A program made the translations under genes and the position numbers. This document shows, in pieces, positions 54,993 through 63,794 of a DNA stretch of 64,000 nt. The notes under the pieces are model-generated. The model was not told where the DNA came from. It did not search any database and saw only the letters and a list, made by a program, of their open reading frames with translations. Every line of letters starts with the position of its first letter. The stretch's first letter is position 1. Source of the stretch: Methylobacterium sp. WL1. GTDB taxonomy: Bacteria > Pseudomonadota > Alphaproteobacteria > Rhizobiales > Beijerinckiaceae. Location: NCBI RefSeq assembly GCF_008000895.1, contig NZ_CP042823.1, positions 5,850,501 through 5,914,500 on the forward strand, given 5' to 3'.

Positions 54993-55955
54993 TCATGCAG
55001 GGCTGCCGACCGTAAGGGTGGCCCGGGTATCATCCCGGTCCGGCGCCCCGAGATCCACCACCACGATCTCGGGCGGGATGCCCAACCGCAACGGACGCCC
55101 TGCCACGAAGTGCGAGCCGAGCCCAGCCGAGACGATCAGGTCACGCTCGCTCTCGACGATGTGGCCGTGAGCATAGCGCAAGCCATAGCGCGACGGGATC
55201 CACGGGGACCAGCCCAGGATCCGCACCTGGCCGCCATGGGTATGACCGGACAGGGTCAGCACGATCCGCGGGTCGAGGCCGGTGGCGAACAGGTCCGGCT
55301 CGTGCGCTAGCAGGATCGCGGCGCCGTCCGCGGGGACGCCCCGGAGGACCTGTGCGAGGATCTCCGACCTCTGCCGGTCGAGCTGGTCCGGCGCCAGGGG
55401 GCGGCCGGGCGTCGCCTCGCTCTCGATCCCCACCAGCCAGAGCGGGGTGGGGACGTCGAGCCGCACGGCCGCGTTCTCCAGGAAGACGATGCCGGCCGCC
55501 CGCAGGGCCCGCTCGGACCGGGTCGGGCCGTGTCCGCGCCAAAGCGCGACACGGTCGTCGCCCCAATCGTGATTGCCCTGGATGGCGTAGAGCCCCCGTT
55601 TCGCCTGAAGACCGCTCAGGCATCCGGCCACCGTCTCGAACGGGACGGCGCCCCGGCTCTGGGAGCCGTAATCGCCGAGCAGCACCGTGAGGTCCGGTTC
55701 GAGGGCGTTGGTACGCGCCACGACCTCGGTGATCGCGTCCACGCCCATGCAGCGGGGATGGGCGTGAAAGTCCGTGAGGACCGCAATTCGCAGGCGCAGG
55801 CCGGCAGGCCACCGTGGCGGGCAGAGCCGGTAGTGCCGGACCTGAACCCGATGCGGCTCGAAGGCCGTCGCGTAGCCCGCCATCGCCAGGCTCCCGGCAG
55901 CCGCGCAGGCGGCGGCCAGGGTCGGGCGGGACAGGAGCGCGCGGCGGGTCAGCAT
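54993..55955 (-). CDS. Tat-exported metallophosphoesterase (YkuE-like)
   Basis: 320 residues. N-terminal MLTRRALLSRPTLAAACAAA is a twin-arginine-type signal. All five calcineurin-fold metal motifs are present: LTDFHAH, LLGDYGS, GNHDWGDD, LLAHEPDL and LSGHTHGGQV. YkuE-type enzymes act in the periplasm or at the membrane on phosphate esters, and the substrate is unknown. It is alone on the minus strand, followed by an AT-rich gap. Confidence 0.88.
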   Translation of the reverse strand: MLTRRALLSRPTLAAACAAAGSLAMAGYATAFEPHRVQVRHYRLCPPRWPAGLRLRIAVLTDFHAHPRCMGVDAITEVVARTNALEPDLTVLLGDYGSQSRGAVPFETVAGCLSGLQAKRGLYAIQGNHDWGDDRVALWRGHGPTRSERALRAAGIVFLENAAVRLDVPTPLWLVGIESEATPGRPLAPDQLDRQRSEILAQVLRGVPADGAAILLAHEPDLFATGLDPRIVLTLSGHTHGGQVRILGWSPWIPSRYGLRYAHGHIVESERDLIVSAGLGSHFVAGRPLRLGIPPEIVVVDLGAPDRDDTRATLTVGSPA

Positions 55956-56517
55956 CGGTCATCGGCTCGGCAGGACGTGGCGGGCTCCTACCACGGGTTG
56001 AGACCTGGTGCGGCACGGGGTTGAGGGAACGGCAATCGATGCCGGATGACCTGTCCGCTGCGCCGATCCGGCCCGGTCGGGGTCTCGGTCGGTGACGCAC
56101 GAACCGCCCGCCGGCATCGCGACGCGAGAGGTCAGCCACGTAATCGAAGTGTTCGACGGGAGAGCAGATTCTTCGATCGTGTCAGAAGCCGCGCTTCCCA
56201 CGGGCTTGATCTCATGCCGCCCTGATATTTGCGGTCGCCTATAGTTTCCGAACGCAGAGCAACATTATTGCGTTCGATCGAACCCGGGACTTCGTAGAAC
56301 GTTTGTTATCCGCCGACGTTCATGACGTCTCGGGCAATTCTTAACAAACACAAATGTGAAGTCTTGCCGGCGAGCGAACCGCGATTGCTGATTTGAGAAC
56401 CGGATGTGATCGGGAATTTGGCTAGTCCACAAAAACAGTATTGATCTAGGAGTTCCAGCGTGTCATGAGACCATCAGTTCGCGGGCAGGCGTATTTTTGC
56501 TGCCCAGGATTGGTCCC
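55956..56517. other. Intergenic region, AT-rich in the middle
   Basis: 562 bp with no supportable gene. The part from about 56220 to 56440 is clearly less GC-rich than the surroundings (for example TTCTTAACAAACACAAATG). No repeat of the 112-bp family was found. Confidence 0.5.
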
Positions 56518-56760
56518 ATGCACGCCCTCTCTGTCCTCGCGCCACCTGCCTGCGGGTCGGTCGCCGATCGTCGCGCCATCGCCCTGGCCAATGCCCAATG
56601 GTTTCGCGCCATGGCCTGGCGGGCCCTGCGCGACGGGTCTCCCAAGGGTGACATCCGCGCCGCCAATGCACGGGCTGCGGCCCGCATCGTCATACGCCAC
56701 GCCAAGCGCGATGCGCAGGTCGATCGATTGGTGACCGACGCCCTGGCGATCGGCGCCTGA
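56518..56760 (+). CDS. 80-residue hypothetical protein
   Basis: Begins MHALSVLAPPACGSVADRRA and continues with a basic, helical sequence, ANAQWFRAMAWRALRDGSPK and RIVIRHAKRDAQVDRLVTDA. AGGA precedes ATG 56518 by nine bases; a TTG at 56497 is also in frame. No family recognised. Soluble and cytoplasmic by appearance. Confidence 0.55.
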   Translation: MHALSVLAPPACGSVADRRAIALANAQWFRAMAWRALRDGSPKGDIRAANARAAARIVIRHAKRDAQVDRLVTDALAIGA

Positions 56761-56922
56761 CCCTGCCGGGAAGGCGGTTTGCGCGTCGATGATACGGCGC
56801 GCGGCTAAGCGGGGATGGCGCCGAACCGGGAGCCCCGCTCGGCGCCGTCTCGGCCGGCGCGGCTCCGACCGGCTGCAGGCCCGGTTCAATCGCATCGCCT
56901 GCGGGACGCCGGAGCGCCCGGC

Positions 56923-58353
56923 TCAGCGTCCGTAGATGTCCTCGACGCGGATGATGTCGTCCTCGCCCGTGTACGACCCGACCTGGACCTCGATCAGCTC
57001 CAGCGGGATCTTACCCGGGTTGTTCAGCCGGTGCATCGAGCCGATCGGCAGATAAACCGCCTCGTTCTCGTGGACCAGCACAACCCGGTCGTCCACCGTC
57101 ACCTCGGCGGTGCCGCGCACCACCACCCAGTGCTCGGCCCGGTGGTAATGCTTCTGCAGCGACAGCCGCCCGCCCGGAACCACCTGGATCCGCTTCACCT
57201 GGAAGCGCTCGCCGATATCGATCCGCTGGTACCAGCCCCAGGGCCGGTACATCCGCAGATGCGCGTCCGCCTCCGGCTCGTTCGAGGCCCGCAGGGCGTT
57301 GACCAGCTGCTTGACCTCGCCCGAGCGGGCTTTGGACGCCACCAGCACCGCGTCCGGGGTCGACACGACCACCACGTCCTCGAGCCCGACCACCGCGGTC
57401 AGGCCGCCGCCCTGGCTGTGGACCAGGCTGTTCTTCGTCCCGATCAGCGAGACCCGGCCCCGCACCGCGTTGCCCTCTGCATCGTGATCCAGCACCTGCC
57501 AGACCGCGTCCCAGGTCCCGACATCCGACCACGGGAACGACACCGGCAGCACGCCGGCCCGGGCGGTCCGCTCCATCACCGCGTAGTCGATCGAGATCTT
57601 GGGCGCCCGCGCGAAGGCCTCGGCATCCAGGCGCACGAAGTCGAGGTCGGTCACGGCCGCGTCGAGCGCGGCGCGGGCGGCCTCGAGCACGTCCGGCACG
57701 AAGGCTTCGAGTTCGGCCAGCATCAGGTCGGCGCGGAACAGGAAGTAGCCCGAGTTCCACAGGGCGCCGTCCTCGATCAGCGCCTCGGCGCCGGCACGGT
57801 CCGGCTTCTCGACGAACTTCTCGACCCGGGCGGCCCCGGGCGCTTCCGCGATCGGGGCGCCGCGGCGGATGTAGCCGTAATCGGAGGCTGGCCGGGTCGG
57901 CTCGATGCCGAGCGTCATGGTGTAGCCGGCCCGCGCGCCGACGGCAGCCGCCCGGGCGGCGTCGACGAAGGCCTGCGTGTCCGGCACGACGTGGTCGGCA
58001 GCCATGATCAGGACCACGGCCTGCGGGTCGATCGCGGCGGCATGGAGGGCCGCCACCGCCACGGCGGCGGCGGAGTCGCGCCCCTGCGGCTCGAGCAGGA
58101 TGTCGGCGCCGATCCCGAGCTGGCTGCACTGCTCGGCCACGATGAACCGGGCCTCGGTTGAGGCGATCACCGTGGGCTTGGCGAACACGGCCGTATCCGA
58201 CACCCGCGCAAGGGTCGCCTGGAAGGTCGAGCGTTCCGCGTCCACCAGCCGGGCGAACTGCTTGGGCATGCTCTCGCGGGAGGCCGGCCACAGGCGCGTT
58301 CCCGTGCCGCCGCACAGGATCATGGGGTAGACCGTACCGACAGGCTCAGACAT
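56923..58353 (-). CDS. manC: Mannose-1-phosphate guanylyltransferase / mannose-6-phosphate isomerase
   Basis: 476 residues, bifunctional type. The pyrophosphorylase signature is ILCGGTGTRLWPASRESMPK, with FVEKPDRAGAEALIED and PKISIDYAVMER. The C-terminal cupin isomerase domain has PWGWYQRIDIGERFQVKRI and SLQKHYHRAEHWVVVRGTAE. It makes GDP-mannose for polysaccharide synthesis. ATG 58353 is taken as start. It is third in a minus-strand operon after galE and a GT4 gene, with gaps of about 60 bp. Confidence 0.95.
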   Translation of the reverse strand: MSEPVGTVYPMILCGGTGTRLWPASRESMPKQFARLVDAERSTFQATLARVSDTAVFAKPTVIASTEARFIVAEQCSQLGIGADILLEPQGRDSAAAVAVAALHAAAIDPQAVVLIMAADHVVPDTQAFVDAARAAAVGARAGYTMTLGIEPTRPASDYGYIRRGAPIAEAPGAARVEKFVEKPDRAGAEALIEDGALWNSGYFLFRADLMLAELEAFVPDVLEAARAALDAAVTDLDFVRLDAEAFARAPKISIDYAVMERTARAGVLPVSFPWSDVGTWDAVWQVLDHDAEGNAVRGRVSLIGTKNSLVHSQGGGLTAVVGLEDVVVVSTPDAVLVASKARSGEVKQLVNALRASNEPEADAHLRMYRPWGWYQRIDIGERFQVKRIQVVPGGRLSLQKHYHRAEHWVVVRGTAEVTVDDRVVLVHENEAVYLPIGSMHRLNNPGKIPLELIEVQVGSYTGEDDIIRVEDIYGR

Positions 58354-58414
58354 CGAAATCAATCTTTCGCACCAAGGAATAGAGTGGGTTCAAAACGAGG
58401 CGGTCGACGCAAAC

Positions 58415-59557
58415 TCAATTCAAAAGGTCGAGCTGTCCGCCGGCCAGCGGAGGGCGGTGACCCTGGTAACCCCGTGCGAGGACGCCGTCGATGAACTGGC
58501 CCATCGCCGTGGAGAAGCGCTCGACGCTGAACTCCGAGGCCCGTTCGACGAGGGCTTCGGGCCTCGGCGCGATGGCTTTGCAACGCTCGATCGCGGCGAT
58601 CAAGGCGTCCACCGATTGTTCGTGGAAGAAGGTCCCGGTCACTCCCTCCTGAACGGTCTCCGTCGCGCCGCCCTTCCCGTACGCGATCACCGGCCGCCCG
58701 CTCGCCATGGCCTCCACAGGGACGATCCCGAAATCCTCCTCACCGGGGAAGATCAGGGCTTGGCACCGGGCATAATGATGCTTCAGCACGGCGAAGGGTT
58801 GCGGCCCGAGCATCGTGACGTGCGGGCCGGCCAGGCTTCGCAACTCGCGCAGCATCTCGCCGCCGCCGATCACCACGAGGGGCTTCTGCAAGCGGTTGAA
58901 CGCTTCGATGGCCAGTTCCGGGCGCTTGTAGCGGACCAGCTCGCCGACCATCAGGTGGTAGTCGCCGCGTTCCTGCTCGGGAACGGGACCGAACGCTTCG
59001 GTGTCGACCGGGGGATAGATGACGGTGGCGCTGCGCCGGTAATAGGTCTCGATCCGGCGCGCCACGGTCGCCGAGTTCGCCACGAACTCGTGGACTCGGC
59101 TCGCCGAGATCGCGTCCCAGTTCCGGATGTAATGCGCGGCCGGCGGCATCAGCAGGCGATTCAGGAACCCCGTCCGCTCGCGGTAATCGTGGAACATGTT
59201 CCAGACGTAGCGCATCGGCGAATGGCAGTAGCAGATATGGGTCGCGTTCGAGGGCGGGATGATGCCCTTGGCCGGTCCGGACTCGCTGCTGATCACGAGG
59301 TCGTACCCGCGCAGGTCGAGCTGCTCGAGGGCCATCGGCATCAGCGGCAGATAGGATTTATAGCGCGTCGCGGAGAACGGGAGCCGGCCGATGAACGAGG
59401 TCTGGATGCGGTGGGCTTTGATGACGGGCGAGATCGAATCCGGCGCATAGGCGTGGGTGAAGATATCGGCCTGGGGATACATCTTGCACAGGGCTTCGAC
59501 GACTTTCTCACCGCCTCGCATGCCCACGAGCCAATAATGTACGATTGCAACTCTCAT
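58415..59557 (-). CDS. Family 4 glycosyltransferase of the EPS operon
   Basis: 380 residues. It begins MRVAIVHYWLVGMRGGEKVV, the GT4 glycine-rich loop. VGELVRYKRPELAIEAFNRL starts the donor domain, and PGEEDFGIVPVEAMASGRPV is the E-x7-E site. The middle has THICYCHSPMRYVWNMFHDY, typical of mannosyltransferases acting on lipid-linked intermediates. Since manC is next, GDP-mannose is the likely donor (inferred). Confidence 0.88.
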   Translation of the reverse strand: MRVAIVHYWLVGMRGGEKVVEALCKMYPQADIFTHAYAPDSISPVIKAHRIQTSFIGRLPFSATRYKSYLPLMPMALEQLDLRGYDLVISSESGPAKGIIPPSNATHICYCHSPMRYVWNMFHDYRERTGFLNRLLMPPAAHYIRNWDAISASRVHEFVANSATVARRIETYYRRSATVIYPPVDTEAFGPVPEQERGDYHLMVGELVRYKRPELAIEAFNRLQKPLVVIGGGEMLRELRSLAGPHVTMLGPQPFAVLKHHYARCQALIFPGEEDFGIVPVEAMASGRPVIAYGKGGATETVQEGVTGTFFHEQSVDALIAAIERCKAIAPRPEALVERASEFSVERFSTAMGQFIDGVLARGYQGHRPPLAGGQLDLLN

Positions 59558-59617
59558 TCACGCATCCTCTGTCAGGATTCATATCTTGAGTCCTGTATTA
59601 CCACGCTTTAGCGTCGA

Positions 59618-60610
59618 TTAGATCCGATTGCGCGTACTGAGTTTGTCCTCCCAGGCCAGCGCCTGGGCCACGATGGCGTCGAGGTCGTCGTGGCGGGGCT
59701 GCCAGCCGAGCCGCGACCTGATCCGGCCCGCCTCGGCCACGATCCGGGCCGGGTCGCCGGGCCGGCGCGGGCACAGCCGCACATCGAAGTCCTGCCCCGA
59801 GATCCGCTTGACCACCTCGATCACTTCCAGCACCGAGTAGCCCCGCCCGTAGCCGCAATTCAGCGTCAGGCTCTCGCCACCCCCGCGCAGGTGATCCAGC
59901 GCCACCCGGTGCGCCTCCGCCAGATCCGAGACCTGGATGTAGTCGCGCAGGCACGAGCCGTCGGGGGTCGGGTAGTCCGTGCCGTAGACGTCGAGCCGCG
60001 CCCGCCGTCCGAGCGCCGCCTGGGTCGCGACCTTGATCAGGTGCGTGGCGTCCGGGGTCGATTGCCCGGAACGCCCGGCCGGGTCGGCGCCCGCGACGTT
60101 GAAGTAGCGCAGCACCACGTAGGTGAAGCCGTGCGCGGCCGCCGCGTCGGCAATCATCCATTCGCTCATCAGCTTGGAGCGGCCGTACGGGTTGATCGGG
60201 TTGAGCGGCAGATCCTCGGGCACCGGCACCACCTCGGGCTCGCCGTAGACGGCCGCGGTGGAGGAGAAGATCACGTGGCGCACGCCCGCGCGGGTGGCCG
60301 CCTCGATCAGGGCGCGGGTCTTGACGGTGTTGGCCAAGTAGTAGCCCAGCGGGTCGGCGACCGAGTCCGGCACGACGATCCGGGCCGCGAAGTGGGCAAG
60401 CGCGTCGATCCGGTGCTGCAGGATGGTCTGGGTCACCAGCGCCTGGTCGGCAACGTCGCCGACCACGAGCTTGACGCCCTCGGGCACGGCCCAGTCGAAC
60501 CCGGTGGAGAGGTCGTCCAGCACCACGATCTCCTCGTGGCCGGCATCCAGCAAAGCCAGAACCATGTGGCTGCCGATATACCCGGCCCCGCCCGTCACCA
60601 GAACCGCCAT
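59618..60610 (-). CDS. galE: UDP-glucose 4-epimerase
   Basis: 330-residue extended SDR: NAD motif VLVTGGAGYIGSHMVLALLD, catalytic Ser-Tyr-Lys VIFSSTAAVYGEPE and INPYGRSKLMSEWM, substrate motifs VVLRYFNVAGADPAGRSGQS and YGTDYPTPDGSCLRDYIQVS. It interconverts UDP-glucose and UDP-galactose. It is the first gene of the galE-GT4-manC operon. The downstream gap to the GT4 gene is 60 bp. Confidence 0.95.
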   Translation of the reverse strand: MAVLVTGGAGYIGSHMVLALLDAGHEEIVVLDDLSTGFDWAVPEGVKLVVGDVADQALVTQTILQHRIDALAHFAARIVVPDSVADPLGYYLANTVKTRALIEAATRAGVRHVIFSSTAAVYGEPEVVPVPEDLPLNPINPYGRSKLMSEWMIADAAAAHGFTYVVLRYFNVAGADPAGRSGQSTPDATHLIKVATQAALGRRARLDVYGTDYPTPDGSCLRDYIQVSDLAEAHRVALDHLRGGGESLTLNCGYGRGYSVLEVIEVVKRISGQDFDVRLCPRRPGDPARIVAEAGRIRSRLGWQPRHDDLDAIVAQALAWEDKLSTRNRI

Positions 60611-61331
60611 GTCGTCCGCTCCCTTACGAATTCACGCTCATCTGTCCGACCGCCTATACAAAGCAATGACGCGGCCCGACCATCGGCATTTCTGTAGGTG
60701 GAGGGCGATGACGCCAGAAACATGCCCCCCCTGCCCATGATCCCCGCGCGGATCTGCCCGGCTCCCCGCCGCTCGCATCCGAACGACCAGCGCCTGACCG
60801 CCGTCGCGTGGATCGGACGCCGTGACGTGGACGCATGTCGAGGCGAAGCCAGCAACTCGCATGAGACGCAGGTTTCGGCGTCGCTGTCGGGCTCCCGCTC
60901 CGGCTATCGGCGTGCGTAGTTTTCACCATCGCGACCGTTGTGCCGGTCCCTTGGCGCCCTCGATAGCCCCCGCAAGCTGAACGTCCGCCGAGGCGGAGGT
61001 CTGGGGCGCCGTGAGGCGGTGGACGGGGCTGGCGATATCGACCTTGCGTGCGTCGCACCAAAGGAACGGCGCTCTCACGCCGGTCGTCCCTAGACCGACA
61101 CTATACGGACTCACGCCGACACTGGATGGATGACAGCATCGTCCTCTCTCCCGTTGCGCCAATGCCGGGGCTAATCCGCACGGCTACATTGCATAGTCGG
61201 ATAATATGAACACAAGTTAGACTGTGATTTGCCGTATAGCCGAGCTTGTAACAGGGTCAATAATTTGTTAGAAATGGCTATTAACAGCCCATTAACTATC
61301 CCGTCGCCATCTCGATCCAGAAAGCGAATCC
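60611..61331. other. Divergent intergenic region galE / sugar transferase copy 2
   Basis: 721 bp without a supportable gene. From 61180 to 61331 it is AT-rich (GGATAATATGAACACAAG, CAATAATTTGTTAGAAATGG) and ends in a perfect CtrA-type box at 61281-61296. Promoters for both flanking operons are expected here. Confidence 0.55.
61281..61296 (+). promoter_or_regulatory. Perfect CtrA-type box upstream of sugar transferase copy 2
   Basis: TTAA-CAGCCCA-TTAAC matches the alphaproteobacterial CtrA consensus completely. It ends 35 bp before the start codon and is at exactly the same aligned position as the near-match upstream of copy 1. Confidence 0.6.
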
Positions 61332-62111
61332 ATGCTGCGCGAGGCCGGCTCCCAAGTTTCACACCTCGCCTCTGCGCCGCACCATAGGGTTGAGATGTCG
61401 AACGTGGCCGATCAGATTGCCGGTCAGGTGAGCGAGGCGGCGGAGGCGGTGGCTGAGGCCGTTCTGCCGGAGACGCCGTTCGTGGCGCGTGGGCTTCGGC
61501 TGGATTGGGCGGCCAAGCGCGGGCTCGACATCGGGGTGGCGGCGACCGCGCTGTTCCTGCTGCTGCCGCTGATGCTGCTGATCGCCGTGCTGGTCTGGGC
61601 CGGCGACCGCAAGGCGCCGATCTTCCGGCACATGCGGCTCGGCCGGGACGGGCGCAGCTTCGGCTGCCTGAAGTTCCGCTCGATGGTCACGGACGGCGAG
61701 GGCGTGCTGGCCGCGCACTTGGCCGCCAGCCCGAGCGCCCGGGCCGAGTGGGCCGCCACGCACAAGCTCTCCGACGATCCGCGCATCACCGCCATCGGCC
61801 AGGTGCTGCGCAAGAGCTCGCTCGACGAGCTGCCGCAGCTGTGGAACGTGCTGCGCGGCGAGATGAGCCTGGTCGGCCCGCGCCCGATCGTGCAGGCCGA
61901 GGTCGCCCGCTACGGCCGGGCGTTCTCGACCTGCTTTGCCGTGCCGCCGGGCGTCACCGGGCTGTGGCAGGTCTCGGGCCGGTCCGACACCAGCTACGCC
62001 GAGCGCGTGGCGCTCGACCTGGACTACGCCAGCCGCTGGAGCCTGCGCCGGGACATCGCGATCATGCTGCGCACCGTCCCGGCCGTGCTCGCCCAGCGCG
62101 GCAGCAAGTAG
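61332..62111 (+). CDS. Undecaprenyl-phosphate sugar phosphotransferase, copy 2
   Basis: 259 residues, identical to the copy at 52880 from residue 13 on. Only the first 12 residues differ (MLREAGSQVSHL against MQGRTESQRSEG). The same catalytic DELPQLWNVLRGEMSLVGPR is present. Its ribosome site is weak (AGAAAG) compared with GAGGAG in copy 1. It starts EPS repeat-unit synthesis, presumably with the same sugar, but under separate control. Confidence 0.93.
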   Translation: MLREAGSQVSHLASAPHHRVEMSNVADQIAGQVSEAAEAVAEAVLPETPFVARGLRLDWAAKRGLDIGVAATALFLLLPLMLLIAVLVWAGDRKAPIFRHMRLGRDGRSFGCLKFRSMVTDGEGVLAAHLAASPSARAEWAATHKLSDDPRITAIGQVLRKSSLDELPQLWNVLRGEMSLVGPRPIVQAEVARYGRAFSTCFAVPPGVTGLWQVSGRSDTSYAERVALDLDYASRWSLRRDIAIMLRTVPAVLAQRGSK

Positions 62112-62167
62112 CGCAGGCGTGTCCTGGCGTGCGCATCCCGGACCCGGGGTGATGCGGCGGGCCGGTC

Positions 62168-62398
62168 ATGAAGGGCCTTCTGCTGAACGCGCTGCTCGGG
62201 GTCGGTCTCGGGCGGTTCGGCTCGGTCTGGGGCCTTCCGGTGTTCCTGCCGGTGGTGGCGGCCGAGCTGGCCTACGGGTTCCATATCCACCACCTGAGCG
62301 CGGGCGGCAGCCTGCGGCGGGGCGCGGCGCTGCTGGTCTGCGGCCAGCTCGGCTTCCTGCTCGGCGCCCTGCTGCGGCCGCTGCCGGGCGAGCGGTGA
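62168..62398 (+). CDS. Small membrane protein of the transferase module, copy 2
   Basis: Identical 76-residue protein to the one at 53717 (MKGLLLNALLGVGLGRFGSV). It lies 56 bp after transferase copy 2. Function unknown. Confidence 0.65.
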   Translation: MKGLLLNALLGVGLGRFGSVWGLPVFLPVVAAELAYGFHIHHLSAGGSLRRGAALLVCGQLGFLLGALLRPLPGER

Positions 62399-62480
62399 GC
62401 GCGGCCCGGCGCCTCCGTTTGGTCAACCGATTGCGAACCGCAGGGGCCGCGCCCGTGTCCGCGGCGGAGGGGGTTCAGTC

Positions 62481-62702
62481 TTGGACGAGAACGATCCGCA
62501 CTGGGACGCCGACCCGCTCTGGTACGACCGGGCCGAGCCGGAGGCGCTGCCGGGCCGGCTGCTGAACGGGCTGGCGTATCTGGTCCTGCTGCTGCTGGCC
62601 GGGATGGCGGGCGTGGTGCGGCTGTACCGGCTCCCGGACGCGCTGTGGTGCCGGGCCGCCGCCTGGCACGCACGCCGCACCGCCGGACCACGACGATCCT
62701 GA
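62481..62702 (+). CDS. Second small membrane protein of the module, copy 2
   Basis: Identical to the 73-residue protein at 54030, with the same TTG start and GGAGGGGG ribosome site. The 3' end is 68 bp from the convergent collagen-like gene B. Confidence 0.65.
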   Translation: MDENDPHWDADPLWYDRAEPEALPGRLLNGLAYLVLLLLAGMAGVVRLYRLPDALWCRAAAWHARRTAGPRRS

Positions 62703-62770
62703 GATCGAAGCGACGCGTTCCTGCCGATGCCCGATGGGCCTTCGACGTCGCGTCCCAGCCACCCAGGCCA

Positions 62771-63553
62771 TCACCGCCGGGCGCAGATGGCCCGGGCCTT
62801 CAGGGCGGTCGGCGCGGCGCCCATCGCGAAGCAGTAGACGCTGCCCTCGTCCATGGCGGGGCGCTCTCCGCCGCTGCAGGTGCCGTTCACGGCAAACTCG
62901 TCGGCCGTACAACTTGCGACGCAGCGCCCACCGGCCGTGCATTCCTCGACCTGGACCCGCAGGGCCGCCGCCGCGACAGCCGCCTTGCCCTCGGGCCCGG
63001 CCGGCCCGGCCGGGCCGCGTTCGCCCTTCTCGCCCGCCGGACCTCGCGCGCCGGCCTGCCCCAAGGGCCCGGGCGGACCGGCGGCACCGGCAGGCCCCCG
63101 GATCGCCCTTCACGCCGCGCTCGCCCTTGGGTCCCTCCGGTCCCTGCTGGCCGGCCGCGCCCTGGGGCCCCGCGGGCCGACCTCGCCCTTGGGGGTGTTC
63201 GCGGCCAGCATGATCGGAGCGGGATGGGCCGGCATCGCCGCGACCGGCTTCGCGGCGGCCGGCCGGGCGCAGTATCCGACGACAGCCTGCCGGCTGAGCG
63301 TTTCGGATTTCAGCGTCACCACGCAGGTTTCAGGGTGATAGGGGATCCTGAACGCGAAGCGCCCGTCCTGATCTGCGCGGGTGTCGAACTTGTCGTCCAG
63401 GACGACGCTGGCGGCGCGGGGTGGTGCCAGCGTACCGAAGACCCTGAGATCGCCGTTCGAGATCATCGCCATGTCCACGGCGATGTCTCCGGCAGCCTGC
63501 GCGGCCGATGACAGGGTGCAGCACGCGAAGACCAGAACCCAGCGCCGAGCCAT
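62771..63553 (-). pseudogene. Secreted collagen-like protein B, two compensating frameshifts
   Basis: ATG 63553, with GGGAG upstream, begins the signal peptide MARRWVLVFACCTLSSAAQA. The N-terminal domain ISNGDLRVFGTLAPPRAASV and FAFRIPYHPETCVVTLKSE is clearly paralogous to collagen-like protein A. One base is missing near 63164-63167 and one is extra near 63095-63099. With both repaired, 23 Gly-X-Y triplets run from GEV-GPR-GPQ to GPE-GKA. The end is a Cys-rich domain, VEECTAGGRCVASCTADEF, NGTCSGG and YCFAMG. The two indels cancel over 783 bases, giving 260 residues. As read without repair, the protein stops at 63110. Confidence 0.75.
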
Positions 63554-63794
63554 CTCGAAGACTCCCAACCGTCCCGGACTGAGGTGTAGCCGCGGGGCGA
63601 TCGGATTTTTCACGGGGCGGCGTACATATTTCGATGCCGCGCGCCCGGCGTGGACCTCTCCTTAAGGCGCAGGATCCGGACTTTCCCCACGGGCCGACGG
63701 ATCCGGACTCCGGCAGAACCGTCACGGTCGATGCGACTGGCGATCCGACCGGTGAGGCGGGCTGCGCGCGGTCCCGAACCGGCCGGTCTATATC

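Larger units (their letters stand above)
61367..62702. repeat. Duplicated sugar-transferase module, copy 2 (1,336 bp)
   Basis: Direct repeat of 52915-54251 with one G fewer in the gap after the transferase (near 62141). After its last shared base (62702) the sequence turns at once to a different context, the collagen-like gene B. Confidence 0.93.
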
